Positions 35,462 through 45,619 are shown, numbered from the stretch's first letter. The stretch is 64,000 nt of DNA from Gimesia maris (GCF_008298035.1 NZ_CP042910.1:5037001-5101000), one strand, 5' to 3'. A program made the numbers and translations. The notes: generated from the sequence alone by a model not told the origin.

Positions 35462-37975
35462 ATGTCTTACTCGAAACAAATCAACCGATTCAGTATTCTG
35501 ATCTGCCTGTGGACCTCGTTCAGCTTCAGTCCGGTTCTGAAATCCGTTTCTGCAGCAGAAACCAGTGATCGAATTGTACTCCTGCCCGAACAGGTTCAGC
35601 TTAACAACAAAGTAGCACGGCATGATCTACTGGTCCAGCAGATGACCAATGGTGAAATATCCGGTCCTGTTACAGACAAGGTGACTCTGACTTCGAGTAA
35701 TCCGGCAGTCGTAAAAATCAGCGGAACGACACTGATCCCGGTCGGTAACGGCACCGCTGCCATCACAGCACGTTCTGGTGACCAGGAAGCTAAAAGCACC
35801 GTTTCTGTCTCCGGGATCGAGATTCCCCATGCATGGAGCTTTCGGAATGACGTGCAACCCATCTTAACCAAGGCAGGTTGCAATTCAGGGCCCTGCCACG
35901 GTGCACTTGCCGGCAAAGGGGGATTTCGTCTCTCACTTAAAGCCTATGATGTCCTCGGCGATTATTACACGATTGCCAAACAGTCGCGGGGTAGACGGAT
36001 TGAACTTTCCGATCCCGCACGCAGTCTGTTTCTGATTAAGCCGACGGGTGCCGTCCCCCATAAGGGAGGAGTGCGTTTCGAAACAGATTCCCCCGAATAC
36101 CGCATTCTGTCAGAATGGATCGCTCAGGGAGCCGCAGCGCCAGAGAAAGCTGATCCTGTCATTGAACGGCTGGAAGTCTTACCAACTCGCTCTGTTCTAA
36201 CAAATGGACAGACACAACATATTCTGGTACAGGCCCATTACTCAGATCATTCGGTCCGCGATGTGACGCGCTGGACCAGTTTTTCATCAGTCAATGAGAG
36301 TGTAGCTTCGGTTGATGCAGCAGGTTTAATCAAAGTCACCGGATACGGCGAAGGAGCGATCGTCTGTAATTACTCCAGCAAAATCGCAATTTCAAAAATC
36401 ACCTCTCCCTATCCGCAGGAGATTGCTCCTGAAGTTTATGTCAAATCACCCCAAAATAATTTCATCGATGAACTGGTCATCAAACAGTTAAAACGCCTGA
36501 ACCTGCCCCCTTCACCACAGTCGAATGATACTGACTTCATCCGCCGCGTGTATGTCGATACGATCGGCACTCTGCCCACCCCCGACGAAGTTCAGGCATT
36601 TGTCAAAGACCAGAATCCGGACAAACGCAATCAGCTGATCGACCGCCTGCTGGACCGACCGGAATTTATCGACTACTGGACGTACAAATGGTCAGACCTG
36701 TTGCTGGTCAACGGTGCCCTCATCCGACCAGAACCTGTGAAAGCTTATCATGCCTGGATTCGCGAACATGTGAAACAGAATACTCCCTGGGATAAAATGG
36801 TGCGTGAACTGATCACCTCCCAGGGCAGCAGTATCGAAAACGGGGCCACCAATTTTTATGCCATCCATCAGGATCCGGAATCGATGACAGAAAACGTCAG
36901 CCAGGCATTTCTGGGTCTGTCGATTGGATGCGCCAAATGCCATAATCATCCCCTCGAAAAATGGACCAACAACCAGTATTACGCGATGGCAAACTTTTTC
37001 TCCCGTGTTCGTGCCAAAGGCTGGGGTGGTTCGCAAAGTGCCGGCGATGGCATTCGCACCCTGTTTGTTGCCACGGAAGGGGATCTGGTGCAGCCACTCA
37101 CGGGAAAACCACAACCTCCAACCCCCCTGGATGGCACGCCGATCGACATTAACTCACCTGAAGACCGCCGCGTCTACCTGGCTGAGTGGTTGACTTCTAA
37201 GAACAACGACTTTTTCAGCCGCGCGATTACCAATCGTGTCTGGGCAAATTATTTCGGCGTAGGACTGGTTGAAGCAGTTGATGACATGCGGGAATCCAAT
37301 CCGGCCAGTAATGAAGAACTTTTATCCGCTGCCTCCGGTTACCTGGTGGATCATGACTTTGACCTGAAAGCATTGATGAAAGTCATTCTGCGGTCAGCCG
37401 CTTATCAGCGCAGCAGTCAGCCCCTGCCCGAGAACAAGGATGAAAAACGCTTTTATTCCCGCTACTACCCCCGTCGCATGATGGCGGAAGTCCTGCTGGA
37501 TGCGATTTCGCAGGTAACCGATGTCCCTTCAGAATTCACGATGTACTATGAGCCGAACCCCCAGAAAACGGATTTTTATCCCAAGGGAACCCGGGCAATT
37601 CAGTTGTACGACTCTTCGGTCATTTCATACTTCCTGAAAACATTTGGTCGCAACGAACGGATGATTACCTGTGAATGTGAACGAACGGAAGAACCGACAA
37701 TGGTCCAGGTTCTGCATATTTCAAACGGGGATACGATCAACAACAAACTCAAAGACAAAGCCAGCCGCGTCACGAAAATGCTGGAGGCGAAAAAAACAGA
37801 CAAAGAACTGATCGCAGATATTTATCTGCTCTGTCTTTCCCGCCAACCGACAGCGGCAGAAGAAAGCAAACTGTTGAAACTCCTCCAGGAAACACCGCCT
37901 GCGGAAAAACGTCAGGCAGTGGAAGATCTGTTCTGGGGCGTTCTGAGCAGCCGCGAGTTTCTATTTAATCATTAA
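35462..37975 (+). CDS. DUF1549-DUF1553 protein with Ig-like domain
   Basis: 837 residues. Signal peptide 1-32. A bacterial Ig-like (Big_2) domain at about 35-118 ('LTSSNPAVVKISGTTLIPVG') is followed by a C140-N-S-G-P-C145-H146 motif, a C-x4-C-H spacing instead of CxxCH. A second Ig-like segment lies at about 235-310 ('TRWTSFSSVNESVASVDAAG'). DUF1549 follows ('DFIRRVYVDTIGTLPTPDEV', with canonical 'GCAKCHNHPLEKW') and then DUF1553 ('YLAEWLTSKNNDFFSRAITN' and 'LRSAAYQRSS'). It follows the DUF1501 gene by 164 bases and has an AGAGAAG ribosome-binding site. Confidence 0.92.
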   Translation: MSYSKQINRFSILICLWTSFSFSPVLKSVSAAETSDRIVLLPEQVQLNNKVARHDLLVQQMTNGEISGPVTDKVTLTSSNPAVVKISGTTLIPVGNGTAAITARSGDQEAKSTVSVSGIEIPHAWSFRNDVQPILTKAGCNSGPCHGALAGKGGFRLSLKAYDVLGDYYTIAKQSRGRRIELSDPARSLFLIKPTGAVPHKGGVRFETDSPEYRILSEWIAQGAAAPEKADPVIERLEVLPTRSVLTNGQTQHILVQAHYSDHSVRDVTRWTSFSSVNESVASVDAAGLIKVTGYGEGAIVCNYSSKIAISKITSPYPQEIAPEVYVKSPQNNFIDELVIKQLKRLNLPPSPQSNDTDFIRRVYVDTIGTLPTPDEVQAFVKDQNPDKRNQLIDRLLDRPEFIDYWTYKWSDLLLVNGALIRPEPVKAYHAWIREHVKQNTPWDKMVRELITSQGSSIENGATNFYAIHQDPESMTENVSQAFLGLSIGCAKCHNHPLEKWTNNQYYAMANFFSRVRAKGWGGSQSAGDGIRTLFVATEGDLVQPLTGKPQPPTPLDGTPIDINSPEDRRVYLAEWLTSKNNDFFSRAITNRVWANYFGVGLVEAVDDMRESNPASNEELLSAASGYLVDHDFDLKALMKVILRSAAYQRSSQPLPENKDEKRFYSRYYPRRMMAEVLLDAISQVTDVPSEFTMYYEPNPQKTDFYPKGTRAIQLYDSSVISYFLKTFGRNERMITCECERTEEPTMVQVLHISNGDTINNKLKDKASRVTKMLEAKKTDKELIADIYLLCLSRQPTAAEESKLLKLLQETPPAEKRQAVEDLFWGVLSSREFLFNH

Positions 37976-38042
37976 AATGTTCGCTGCCATTATTCTGATA
38001 CTTTGAGAGATCTATTTTAATAGCGCTGATCTGAGGTCCCTG

Positions 38043-40937
38043 ATGACAAATGTTCCTGTAAAACTGATGCTGTTCTGTTCGCTTTGCGTGCTGGCCAGTT
38101 TTTCTGACTCGCTGTCTGCAGCAGAGAAACAGGTCGATTACCCGAAACAGATCGCACCCCTGTTCCGTAAATACTGTGAAGGCTGCCACAGCGTAGATGA
38201 TCCAGAAGGCAAATTCGCCATCGACTCCTACCAGGGATTGCTCAAAGGGGGCAAGCATGGACCGGCCGTCTTACCAGGCGACAGTGGAAGCAGCCGACTG
38301 ATCCGCATGATCAAAGGCGAAGCCAAACCGGTCATGCCGCCGGAAGACAGTGGCGAAAAGCTGACCGATGCAGAAATTGCCCTGCTGGTCGAGTGGGTCA
38401 ACCAGGGAGCCAAAGGCCCCGCAGGTAAAGAACCTGCCCGTATGGAACTGACAGTACCAGACATTAAACCTTCCAAATCCGTACAGAAGCCGGTGACATC
38501 ACTGGCCTGGTCTCCGCAAACAGATCAGATCGCTGTCGCCCGGTTTGAAGAAGTCAAGCTCCTCTCACCTGATCTGAAAAAAGTCATTCAGTCATGGAAA
38601 GGGTTGCCTGGCAAAGTGAACTCTGTCCGTTACAGTCCGGATGGCGAGTGGTTGATTACCTCTTCGGGCACCACAGGTCTATTTGGCCAGGCTGCCATCT
38701 GGGATGTGGAATCGGGAAAGAAACTGCATGAGTTCGTGGGACATAAGGATGTGCTGTACGCGGCAGCGATTAGTCCCGACAGGAAATGGCTGGCGACGGG
38801 CAGCTATGATCAGAACATCATCCTCTGGGATATCGCGACGGGAAAACAGGTCCGGTCTCTCACCGGACATAACGGCGCCATCTTCGATCTGGCATTCAGT
38901 CCCGACAGTACGACGCTGATCAGCGCCTCGGCTGATGCTACCGTGAAAGTCTGGCAGGTCTCCACAGGCAAGCGTCTGGACACACTCAGTCAGCCCCTCA
39001 AGGAACAGTACTCTGTGACGTTCAGCCCGGATGGCAATTTTATTCTTGCCGCGGGAGCCGATAACCGGATTCGCAAATGGCGTTTTATCTCACGCACCTC
39101 TGCAAAAATCAACCCGCTGATCTATGCCCGCTTCGCTCATGAAAATCCGGTGACACAGATTGCTTTTTCCCCTGATGGCAAACTGCTGGCTTCGATTTCC
39201 GATGACCAGTCGTTGAAAATCTGGGATGCCAGCCAGTTGATTTTATTGTACGTACAGGAAAATCTGCCGGCACTCCCGACCTCGGTGGTCTTCTCTACTG
39301 ATTCCAGAGAGACCCTGGTCGGTTATAATAACGGACTGCTTGAGAAAATTGAATTACCCAGGCAGCTTTCTCCTTCTGATGAAACACAGACCCCGACCGC
39401 TGCAAACAATCAGGCAACTGCACCAGCAACCCAGGTGGCGAAAACCGTAACTCTCAAAGAGCAGGAACCCAATAATCAACCGGTCGACGCTACAAAGCTG
39501 GATTCATCTGCGGTCGTGGTGAGCGGAGTGATCTCTTCAGACAAACCCGACCAGCCGGACCTGGACCTGTATCGTTTTGAATCCAAAGCTGGCCAGGAAT
39601 GGCTCATCGAAACAAACGCTGCCCGCCAAAAATCCAAACTCGATTCCAAAATCGAAGTGCTTGATGCGGAAGGCAAACAGATCCCGCGCATTCTGCTGCG
39701 AGCCGTCCGCGATTCTTATTTTACTTTCCGCGGTAAAGATTCGAACATCGTCAATGATTTCCGTATTCAGAACTGGCAGGAAATGGAGTTGAATGAATAC
39801 CTGTATTGCAACGGTGAAGTCGTCAAACTCTGGCTCTACCCGCGTGGTCCCGATTCCGGTTTCAATGTCTACCCCGGCAGTGGCGGGAAACGCTACACCT
39901 ATTTTGGAACCAGTCCCATCACTCACGCCCTGCATGAGCCCTGCTACATTGTGGAACCTCATCCGGTTGGCACAGAACTGCCTCCGAATGGCCTCCCCGT
40001 CTTCACCATTTATTATGAAAACAATGATGACGGCAGGCGGGAACTGGGTGACGATTCCCGGTTGATTTTCAAAGCTCCCCAAGATGGCGTCTATTATGTG
40101 CGTGTCTCTGATGTCCGCGGCTTTCAGGGGAAAGACTTTCATTATGAACTGACCGTTCGTCCGCGACAGCCGGACTTCAAGGTAACGTTAAAAGGAGCCA
40201 ATCCCAAGGTCAACGCCGGCAGTGGAAAAGAAATCGAAGTCGTCGCTGACCGCATTGATGGCTTTAATGGACCGATTCGAGTTGATATTGCTGATGTGCC
40301 TGCAGGCTTTCATGTCACCAGCCCGATTATCATCCAGGCCGGTCACGACCGGGCTTATGGCGTATTATCAGCAGACCCGGTGCCGGAAACTTCTGGAGCA
40401 CTTGTTGCACCGCTGCCCAACGACGGTCGCTATCAAACCGTTTCCGTCACCGCGACCGCAAAGATCGGTGACAAAGAAGTTACACATCCGGTAAATCCAC
40501 TGGGACAGATCAAACTGCTCAACAAACCAAAACTGATTATCCGCATGGTGAAGATGGAAACCGACAAACTGGACGTAGCCGGTGATAATATTGCCGAGAT
40601 ACCTGACAAACCCATTGAATTGACCATCCATCCCGGCGAGACAATTTCAGCCCGGGTTCTGCTGTTGCGAAATGGTTACCAGGGAGTCGTCAGTTTCGGT
40701 CGTGAGTATGCAGGCCGCAATCTGCCCCACGGCGTCTATGTAGATAATATAGGCCTGAATGGTCTGCTGCTTTTGGATAATATGAACGAACGGACCTTTT
40801 ATCTGACCGCAGCCAAGTGGGTCCCGGAAACAACCCGTTTGTTCCATCTTCGAGCCGCCCAGGAAGGCAACCAGACTTCGATTCCAGTGCTCCTGCATGT
40901 AAAACACAAAGATAAACTGGCTGCCAGTTCGAACTAA
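38043..40937 (+). CDS. Cytochrome-WD40 exported protein
   Basis: 964 residues. Signal peptide 1-27 and a GAGG site before the ATG. The PSCyt1 domain carries C45-E-G-C48-H49 ('YCEGCHSVDDPEGKF'). WD40 repeats at about 150-430 form a propeller ('LATGSYDQNIILWDIATGKQ', 'LISASADATVKVWQVSTGKR', 'LASISDDQSLKIWD'). A pre-peptidase C-terminal (PPC-like) beta domain at about 470-680 begins 'QEPNNQPVDATKLDS'. The C-terminal part is beta-rich and unassigned. This cytochrome-WD40-PPC fusion recurs in planctomycetes with DUF1549/DUF1501 genes, as here. Last gene of the run. Confidence 0.9.
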   Translation: MTNVPVKLMLFCSLCVLASFSDSLSAAEKQVDYPKQIAPLFRKYCEGCHSVDDPEGKFAIDSYQGLLKGGKHGPAVLPGDSGSSRLIRMIKGEAKPVMPPEDSGEKLTDAEIALLVEWVNQGAKGPAGKEPARMELTVPDIKPSKSVQKPVTSLAWSPQTDQIAVARFEEVKLLSPDLKKVIQSWKGLPGKVNSVRYSPDGEWLITSSGTTGLFGQAAIWDVESGKKLHEFVGHKDVLYAAAISPDRKWLATGSYDQNIILWDIATGKQVRSLTGHNGAIFDLAFSPDSTTLISASADATVKVWQVSTGKRLDTLSQPLKEQYSVTFSPDGNFILAAGADNRIRKWRFISRTSAKINPLIYARFAHENPVTQIAFSPDGKLLASISDDQSLKIWDASQLILLYVQENLPALPTSVVFSTDSRETLVGYNNGLLEKIELPRQLSPSDETQTPTAANNQATAPATQVAKTVTLKEQEPNNQPVDATKLDSSAVVVSGVISSDKPDQPDLDLYRFESKAGQEWLIETNAARQKSKLDSKIEVLDAEGKQIPRILLRAVRDSYFTFRGKDSNIVNDFRIQNWQEMELNEYLYCNGEVVKLWLYPRGPDSGFNVYPGSGGKRYTYFGTSPITHALHEPCYIVEPHPVGTELPPNGLPVFTIYYENNDDGRRELGDDSRLIFKAPQDGVYYVRVSDVRGFQGKDFHYELTVRPRQPDFKVTLKGANPKVNAGSGKEIEVVADRIDGFNGPIRVDIADVPAGFHVTSPIIIQAGHDRAYGVLSADPVPETSGALVAPLPNDGRYQTVSVTATAKIGDKEVTHPVNPLGQIKLLNKPKLIIRMVKMETDKLDVAGDNIAEIPDKPIELTIHPGETISARVLLLRNGYQGVVSFGREYAGRNLPHGVYVDNIGLNGLLLLDNMNERTFYLTAAKWVPETTRLFHLRAAQEGNQTSIPVLLHVKHKDKLAASSN

Positions 40938-40956
40938 GACACTCGCAGGGAGTGTC
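40938..40956. terminator. Perfect 7-bp hairpin between convergent genes
   Basis: GACACTC-GCAGG-GAGTGTC begins at the first base after the WD40-cytochrome stop codon and sits in the 43-base gap to the convergent Tat-exported gene. No T-run follows on either strand, so strength is uncertain. Confidence 0.5.
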
Positions 40957-40980
40957 AAGTGAAACCATGCCTGGCAGGCT

Positions 40981-42249
40981 TTATCTGGCTAACTGCTGCG
41001 AGGGGTTTCTACTCAAATCCGGGTGAGGAGCGTGGGGATAGGCGACGGGTTGATAACGAATCGCCAGTTCGGGAGTTTTCAGCTTTTTGCAGCCCTGAAA
41101 ACGTGAGGTCAGAGCCCGATCGAGAATACCAGTGGTTAACAACGTCCGTTCGACAGGGTAGCTGGGGCGCCCCGTGTGAATCATGCATTCGATACCTTTT
41201 AACAGATATGCAAAGTGAGGATGTGCAGGTTCGGTTCGTTCTTCGAACTGAGTGGAGACAGGTTTCGCTTGTCCCTTGAGCTTGAGCGCCACCGAAGTAC
41301 GGTTTACTGACTGCAGCATGAACAATGCTCCCACAAACCCATCGTTGTACTGGAAGAGAAACAGTCCGGCGTCCGGGTCATCACGAACATCCCCCTCCCT
41401 TACTTTGGGAACTGCTGCCAGTGCGGCATCAAAGACATCTCGGGAAACGAGACCTTCATCAAGGACGTTCCACATGGCGTCCCCTTCTAAATATTGCACC
41501 CACTTCACACCACTTTCTGCCCCCTGTCGTCGCTCGACCAGGCATTGAAAACACTCGAGTGCATGAAAGCCATACCTGTCGAGTTCAGAATAACCGATTC
41601 CCACTGCGGCCTCGATTTCAGATCCCAGCGGTAAATTAAGTTCGGGTTTCCGATATGTCAGGGGAAGAGACGAACCGGCCATAAAAGGAACCTTCATTTC
41701 CCGGGCACGATCATACATCCATTTTGCATCAGCCCAGACGGGCCCTGGATGTTTGTCATTAAAGACAGGGACAACGCGGTCATATTTCTGAAAGGTATCA
41801 GTTATCTCTTTGAAAAAACGACGACGAGGATAGAGTTGCTGCCCTTTGGCATTAATAGGGTATTCGCCATGTTCGCCGATACTGATCACGCCATCAACGG
41901 GTATCCGGTCGGTTCCTACAGTGACCGCTTTTTCAATGGAATCAAAGATCGGCACGTTATATTTCGCGGCCATTTTTCGAGACAGATCCAGATCGGTAAA
42001 CTGATCTACATACAGCGAGGATAACTTTAAAGCCGGCCCTGCTCCGCCATCCTGCTTCCAGCCCTCCAGGATTTTCCCAATCAACACATCAGCATGTGTT
42101 TTAGGTTCATAGATTGATACGACCGCGGCAATCGATTTTGTTTCAACTGACTTTACAGGAGCCGCGTTCACACGCTGTGAAACAACCCCATACGCAGCAG
42201 CGACACTGGCGATCCAGTCTCTGCGAGACATCATCCTGAGATTCTTCAT
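40981..42249 (-). CDS. Tat-exported protein of unknown function
   Basis: 422 residues. Tat-type signal: 'MMSRRDWIASVAAAYGVVSQ'. The body has Rossmann-like alternation at the start of the mature part ('SIAAVVSIYEPKTHADVLIG', then 'DSIEKAVTVGTDRIPVDGVI') and a conserved-looking 'GSSLPLTYRKPELNLPLGSE'. This order loosely suggests a Gfo/Idh/MocA-like oxidoreductase fold without a clear G-x-G-x-x-G motif. I do not assign a function. It is downstream of the PVC heme dehydrogenase on the same strand (106-base gap) and may be co-transcribed. Confidence 0.7.
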   Translation of the reverse strand: MKNLRMMSRRDWIASVAAAYGVVSQRVNAAPVKSVETKSIAAVVSIYEPKTHADVLIGKILEGWKQDGGAGPALKLSSLYVDQFTDLDLSRKMAAKYNVPIFDSIEKAVTVGTDRIPVDGVISIGEHGEYPINAKGQQLYPRRRFFKEITDTFQKYDRVVPVFNDKHPGPVWADAKWMYDRAREMKVPFMAGSSLPLTYRKPELNLPLGSEIEAAVGIGYSELDRYGFHALECFQCLVERRQGAESGVKWVQYLEGDAMWNVLDEGLVSRDVFDAALAAVPKVREGDVRDDPDAGLFLFQYNDGFVGALFMLQSVNRTSVALKLKGQAKPVSTQFEERTEPAHPHFAYLLKGIECMIHTGRPSYPVERTLLTTGILDRALTSRFQGCKKLKTPELAIRYQPVAYPHAPHPDLSRNPSQQLAR

Positions 42250-42355
42250 CGTATCAGTTAATCCCTTTAGAGATTCAGGTGATGGATTCCAAGAGCAGTT
42301 TTGCTCTCAATCCAGATATAAAACAGAGCCGTTATACAAAGAACTTTGTTTCAAA

Positions 42356-45280
42356 TTAGTCTTTCTTCTGAAAGAGTGGATGCCCTGGATCTCCACCAGA
42401 TCGCAGGAAAGCCAATAAATCAAGTGCTTCCTCCTTCGTGAGTGTATCGATGAGTCCCGTCGGCATCATCGACGACTTGGAAGGCAGCATTTCTTCAATT
42501 GTATCCCGGTCAATCGAAGTCAGTTTACTGGGATTAGCCATATCCGTGAGTACCATCAGATTTTTGCCACTGAGATTGATCACGCGACCATTCACAACGC
42601 GCCCATCATCCAGAATAAACATGGTCGAGGCATATTGATCTGAAATCACCTTTGAAGGTTCAATGATTGATTCCAGCAGGTTTTGTGCATTGAAGCGGCC
42701 GCCTGCACCGGTCAGATCGGGACCAATAGTTCCTCCTTCTCCGGCAAAGCGATGACATTTAAAACAGGCGACAGCGGCGAACATCTTACGTCCCTGTTCG
42801 AAGTTTCGCTGAGTATGATCACTGTTTTCGGCTTTCAGTAATTCTTCCACCGTCCATTTCTTAACAAAAGGTCGTGGCGGCCCTTCTGCGATGGGTTCTG
42901 CTTTTTCGAGATTGACTTCAAGAACCGGTTTCAGCATTTTCTTTTCTGCTTCTGACAGATTCTTGATCGCTTCCGCTCTAATATTGACCAGGAATTTATT
43001 GAACGACATGCCCCCTTTATGGGCCGTCGACTTGAGATACCATTCGAAGTACTTCTTTCGCAGCTTGTCATTCCAGCCTGTCGTGAGATTCATGAGGACT
43101 TTCGCATAATGAATCTGCTCTTCCTGGGTGAGTGCTTTGTCCTGCAGTTCCAGAGTACGTTCAATTACTTTGGGAGCATTCAGGTAAACCAGTACCCGGC
43201 TTAATTCGCGATTCATAAACGAATTGGCAGCAGGATAGGCTTTGTTGATCTGTGCGAGTACGTCCAATCGTTCTTTTTCGGTCGGTCCTCCCATCCGGAC
43301 AAAGACCAGTTGATACAAACGCAGCAGATCCATTTTTTGCGTGTCTGTGAGTTTGTTCCAGTCCAGTTTTTTTAACACATTTACTAACGGCGTTTTGAAT
43401 GCAGGACTGCCATTACGTGCCAGCGCGATACCGCCAGTGATTAACGTCGTGGGATCTTTTTCCAGCAGCACGCAGTTCTGCCATTGTTCGACAGGCTGGT
43501 GTTCGAGGGCAATCCGGGCTGCAAAACGGATGTGACGATCTTCGTGCCCGAGATAAGGCCACACGGAATAAACGATCGTTTCATTCTTCTGCCCATGTAG
43601 TTCTTCCAGGTCGCGGCGGAGTTCCCGCAGACCGGCGAGCGCATCCGGATTCGGTTCTGCAGGAGCCGTCGATTCGTCGCCTGTATAAGTAATACGATAT
43701 AAACCGGACTGTGTGCGGCGACCACCGATCGTAAAGTACAATGCTCCATCCACAGGACTGACAACCAGATCGGTCACAGGCAGAGGCGTAGCAGAAGCAA
43801 ATTTTTCGTACGTCGCGACATAAGAGGCCCCCTGAGGCTTGAGATGGACCGCATAAATAATCCCGTAACTCCAGTCTGAAATAAATAACGCATCCTGGTA
43901 TTTGGCAGGAAACTTCGCACCGGTGCCAAAGATAATCCCGGTCGGTGAACCTTGACCGATATTCACCACAGCTGGCAGACTGTCAGGATAATAGTCGGGC
44001 CATTTTCCCGTCCCCGAACGCCAGCCGAATTCACTCCCGCTGGTGACATGGTTCACTCGCGTCGGACGATACCAGGGAGACCCCACGTCCCATTCCATGT
44101 CGGCATCATAGGTAAACAGCTCCCCTTCCGGATTAAAGGCGATGTCATATTCGTTTCGGAAACCCGTACTGACAATTTCAAATTCTTTGCCTTCAGGATC
44201 AGTCCGACAGATCCAGCCACCTGGTGCCAGTTTACCGGCGGCGTGACCGCGGGCATCCCACAGGCGGTGCAGCAGCAGGTCTTCACTCCAGTTGCGGGGA
44301 ACCAGAGACTTCTCAGGTTCGGGTAGACTGGTATGATTTCCTGCAGCGATATAGAGCGATTTTTTATCAGGCGAAAGAATAATGGCATGCGGCCCATGCT
44401 CGCCGCCCCCCTTAATTTCACGCAGGAATTTGACTTCGTCAAACTGACCGTCTCCAGTGGTATCTTTGAGACGGTACAGGCCCGAAGGTCGTTCCTTACC
44501 ACCATTCACGACGGCATACAGACTGTCGAAGGCATACAGCAGCCCATGTGCCATGCCCATATCGACCTTCAGTTTTTCCACCTGGGTATCATTTGTTTTT
44601 GAACCAATTTTTGCCGGGGTGATGCGATACAGGTCGCCGTACTGATCGGAAGTAATGAGCCGTCCTTTGGGATCAATGGCCATACTCACCCACGACCCCT
44701 GTACTTCGGTTGGAACCGAATACAGTAACTCTACTTTGAAATCTTTGAGCAGTTTGATCTGGTCTGCGGGGGTAGCTGTTGCAGATCGCGGTGCCTCCGT
44801 ATTACCCAGTGAGATTGATTCAATTTCAATCAAACCTGTTTGACTGGCCGGATCAATTCTGAGGCCCGTCATTTCAGAATCGGCGTAAAAGACGAACGAC
44901 AGTTCCTGCCAGTCGGGATTTTTCTTCTTCAAATCAAATCGTTCCGAACGGGAATCCGCATAGCTGTTATTTTTTTCCGTTTTCCAATAAATCTCGCCCT
45001 TCAGAGGAAAGTCAGCGCGCAGTTTTAATTTAACCTGCTTCCAGCCGGCTGCCGATTTCAGTTCGCGACCGAAGTGCGGATCTTTTCCAGTACTGTCCAC
45101 CTGTAAAAGATGATCTTTGACCGATAGTTTGCAATCGGTATATGCGGTCCAGCCATGTTCCTGATTCTGGAACGTCCATGTCAGAGTGGATGGCGACTCT
45201 GCCGGATCGGCGGCCAGCAGTGTTTGAGAAACAAGGATTGCGCTCAAGGCGACACACAAAGATGGAAAAGCCTGAATCAT
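42356..45280 (-). CDS. PVC-type heme-binding CxxCH dehydrogenase-like protein
   Basis: 974 residues. Signal peptide 1-24. A jelly-roll-like domain at about 30-165 is followed by a soluble-quinoprotein-like six-bladed propeller at about 175-535 ('VSMAIDPKGRLITSDQYGDL', 'SEFGWRSGTGKWPDYYPDSL'), a helical HEAT-like region, and a C-terminal cytochrome c domain ('AVACFKCHRFAGEGGTIGPD', C-F-K-C-H). This domain order defines the 'PVC-type heme-binding CxxCH' / membrane-bound-dehydrogenase-like family, presumed to oxidise sugars or alcohols outside the cytoplasm; the substrate is unproven. It diverges from a sugar ABC importer, with shared promoter elements between them. Confidence 0.92.
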   Translation of the reverse strand: MIQAFPSLCVALSAILVSQTLLAADPAESPSTLTWTFQNQEHGWTAYTDCKLSVKDHLLQVDSTGKDPHFGRELKSAAGWKQVKLKLRADFPLKGEIYWKTEKNNSYADSRSERFDLKKKNPDWQELSFVFYADSEMTGLRIDPASQTGLIEIESISLGNTEAPRSATATPADQIKLLKDFKVELLYSVPTEVQGSWVSMAIDPKGRLITSDQYGDLYRITPAKIGSKTNDTQVEKLKVDMGMAHGLLYAFDSLYAVVNGGKERPSGLYRLKDTTGDGQFDEVKFLREIKGGGEHGPHAIILSPDKKSLYIAAGNHTSLPEPEKSLVPRNWSEDLLLHRLWDARGHAAGKLAPGGWICRTDPEGKEFEIVSTGFRNEYDIAFNPEGELFTYDADMEWDVGSPWYRPTRVNHVTSGSEFGWRSGTGKWPDYYPDSLPAVVNIGQGSPTGIIFGTGAKFPAKYQDALFISDWSYGIIYAVHLKPQGASYVATYEKFASATPLPVTDLVVSPVDGALYFTIGGRRTQSGLYRITYTGDESTAPAEPNPDALAGLRELRRDLEELHGQKNETIVYSVWPYLGHEDRHIRFAARIALEHQPVEQWQNCVLLEKDPTTLITGGIALARNGSPAFKTPLVNVLKKLDWNKLTDTQKMDLLRLYQLVFVRMGGPTEKERLDVLAQINKAYPAANSFMNRELSRVLVYLNAPKVIERTLELQDKALTQEEQIHYAKVLMNLTTGWNDKLRKKYFEWYLKSTAHKGGMSFNKFLVNIRAEAIKNLSEAEKKMLKPVLEVNLEKAEPIAEGPPRPFVKKWTVEELLKAENSDHTQRNFEQGRKMFAAVACFKCHRFAGEGGTIGPDLTGAGGRFNAQNLLESIIEPSKVISDQYASTMFILDDGRVVNGRVINLSGKNLMVLTDMANPSKLTSIDRDTIEEMLPSKSSMMPTGLIDTLTKEEALDLLAFLRSGGDPGHPLFQKKD

Positions 45281-45619
45281 GTAGCTGCCCCTGATTCGTG
45301 ATCAATTGGAAATAGAATTGCAGTTGGACGGAATTGTGGTATTGTCAACTGGATCGAATAAAGCCTGTCGGCATCTCTGTAGAACAGATCGACAACACGG
45401 GAAGGTTTCAGATATCGGTTGTTAAAATGTAATGACTCCTTCATCATAACAGCTGGATTATGCATTGAAAACTCGTCTGGATTCATTTTTATTTATTGAT
45501 TTCCCGCAGATGAACTCGATATTTCTACGAATTCATTGCATCATATAATGGAGTCATTCATCATATTCTTCTCAATTCTTTGAGCTGATCGTACGCACAA
45601 TAAAAACAAGGAGCCTCAC
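45281..45619. other. Divergent promoter region, heme dehydrogenase / sugar importer
   Basis: 339 bases, AT-rich, no gene. It holds the paired -10-GGAGTCATT elements listed separately, and the AAGGAG ribosome-binding site at 45608-45613 that fixes the TTG start of the importer's binding protein. Confidence 0.55.
45431..45558. promoter_or_regulatory. Divergent promoters sharing a GGAGTCATT element
   Basis: On the plus strand TATAAT (45544-45549) is followed directly by GGAGTCATT (45550-45558), facing the importer. On the minus strand TATGAT (45448-45443) is followed three bases later by the same GGAGTCATT (45439-45431), facing the heme dehydrogenase. CATCAT or ATGATG flanks both. A shared element at about +1 of two divergent promoters suggests one repressor controlling both operons. 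No regulator gene is adjacent. Confidence 0.55.

Noticed and set aside
39537-40142. 201-codon minus-strand open frame
   Set aside because: Antisense to the cytochrome-WD40 gene, which has strong domain evidence.
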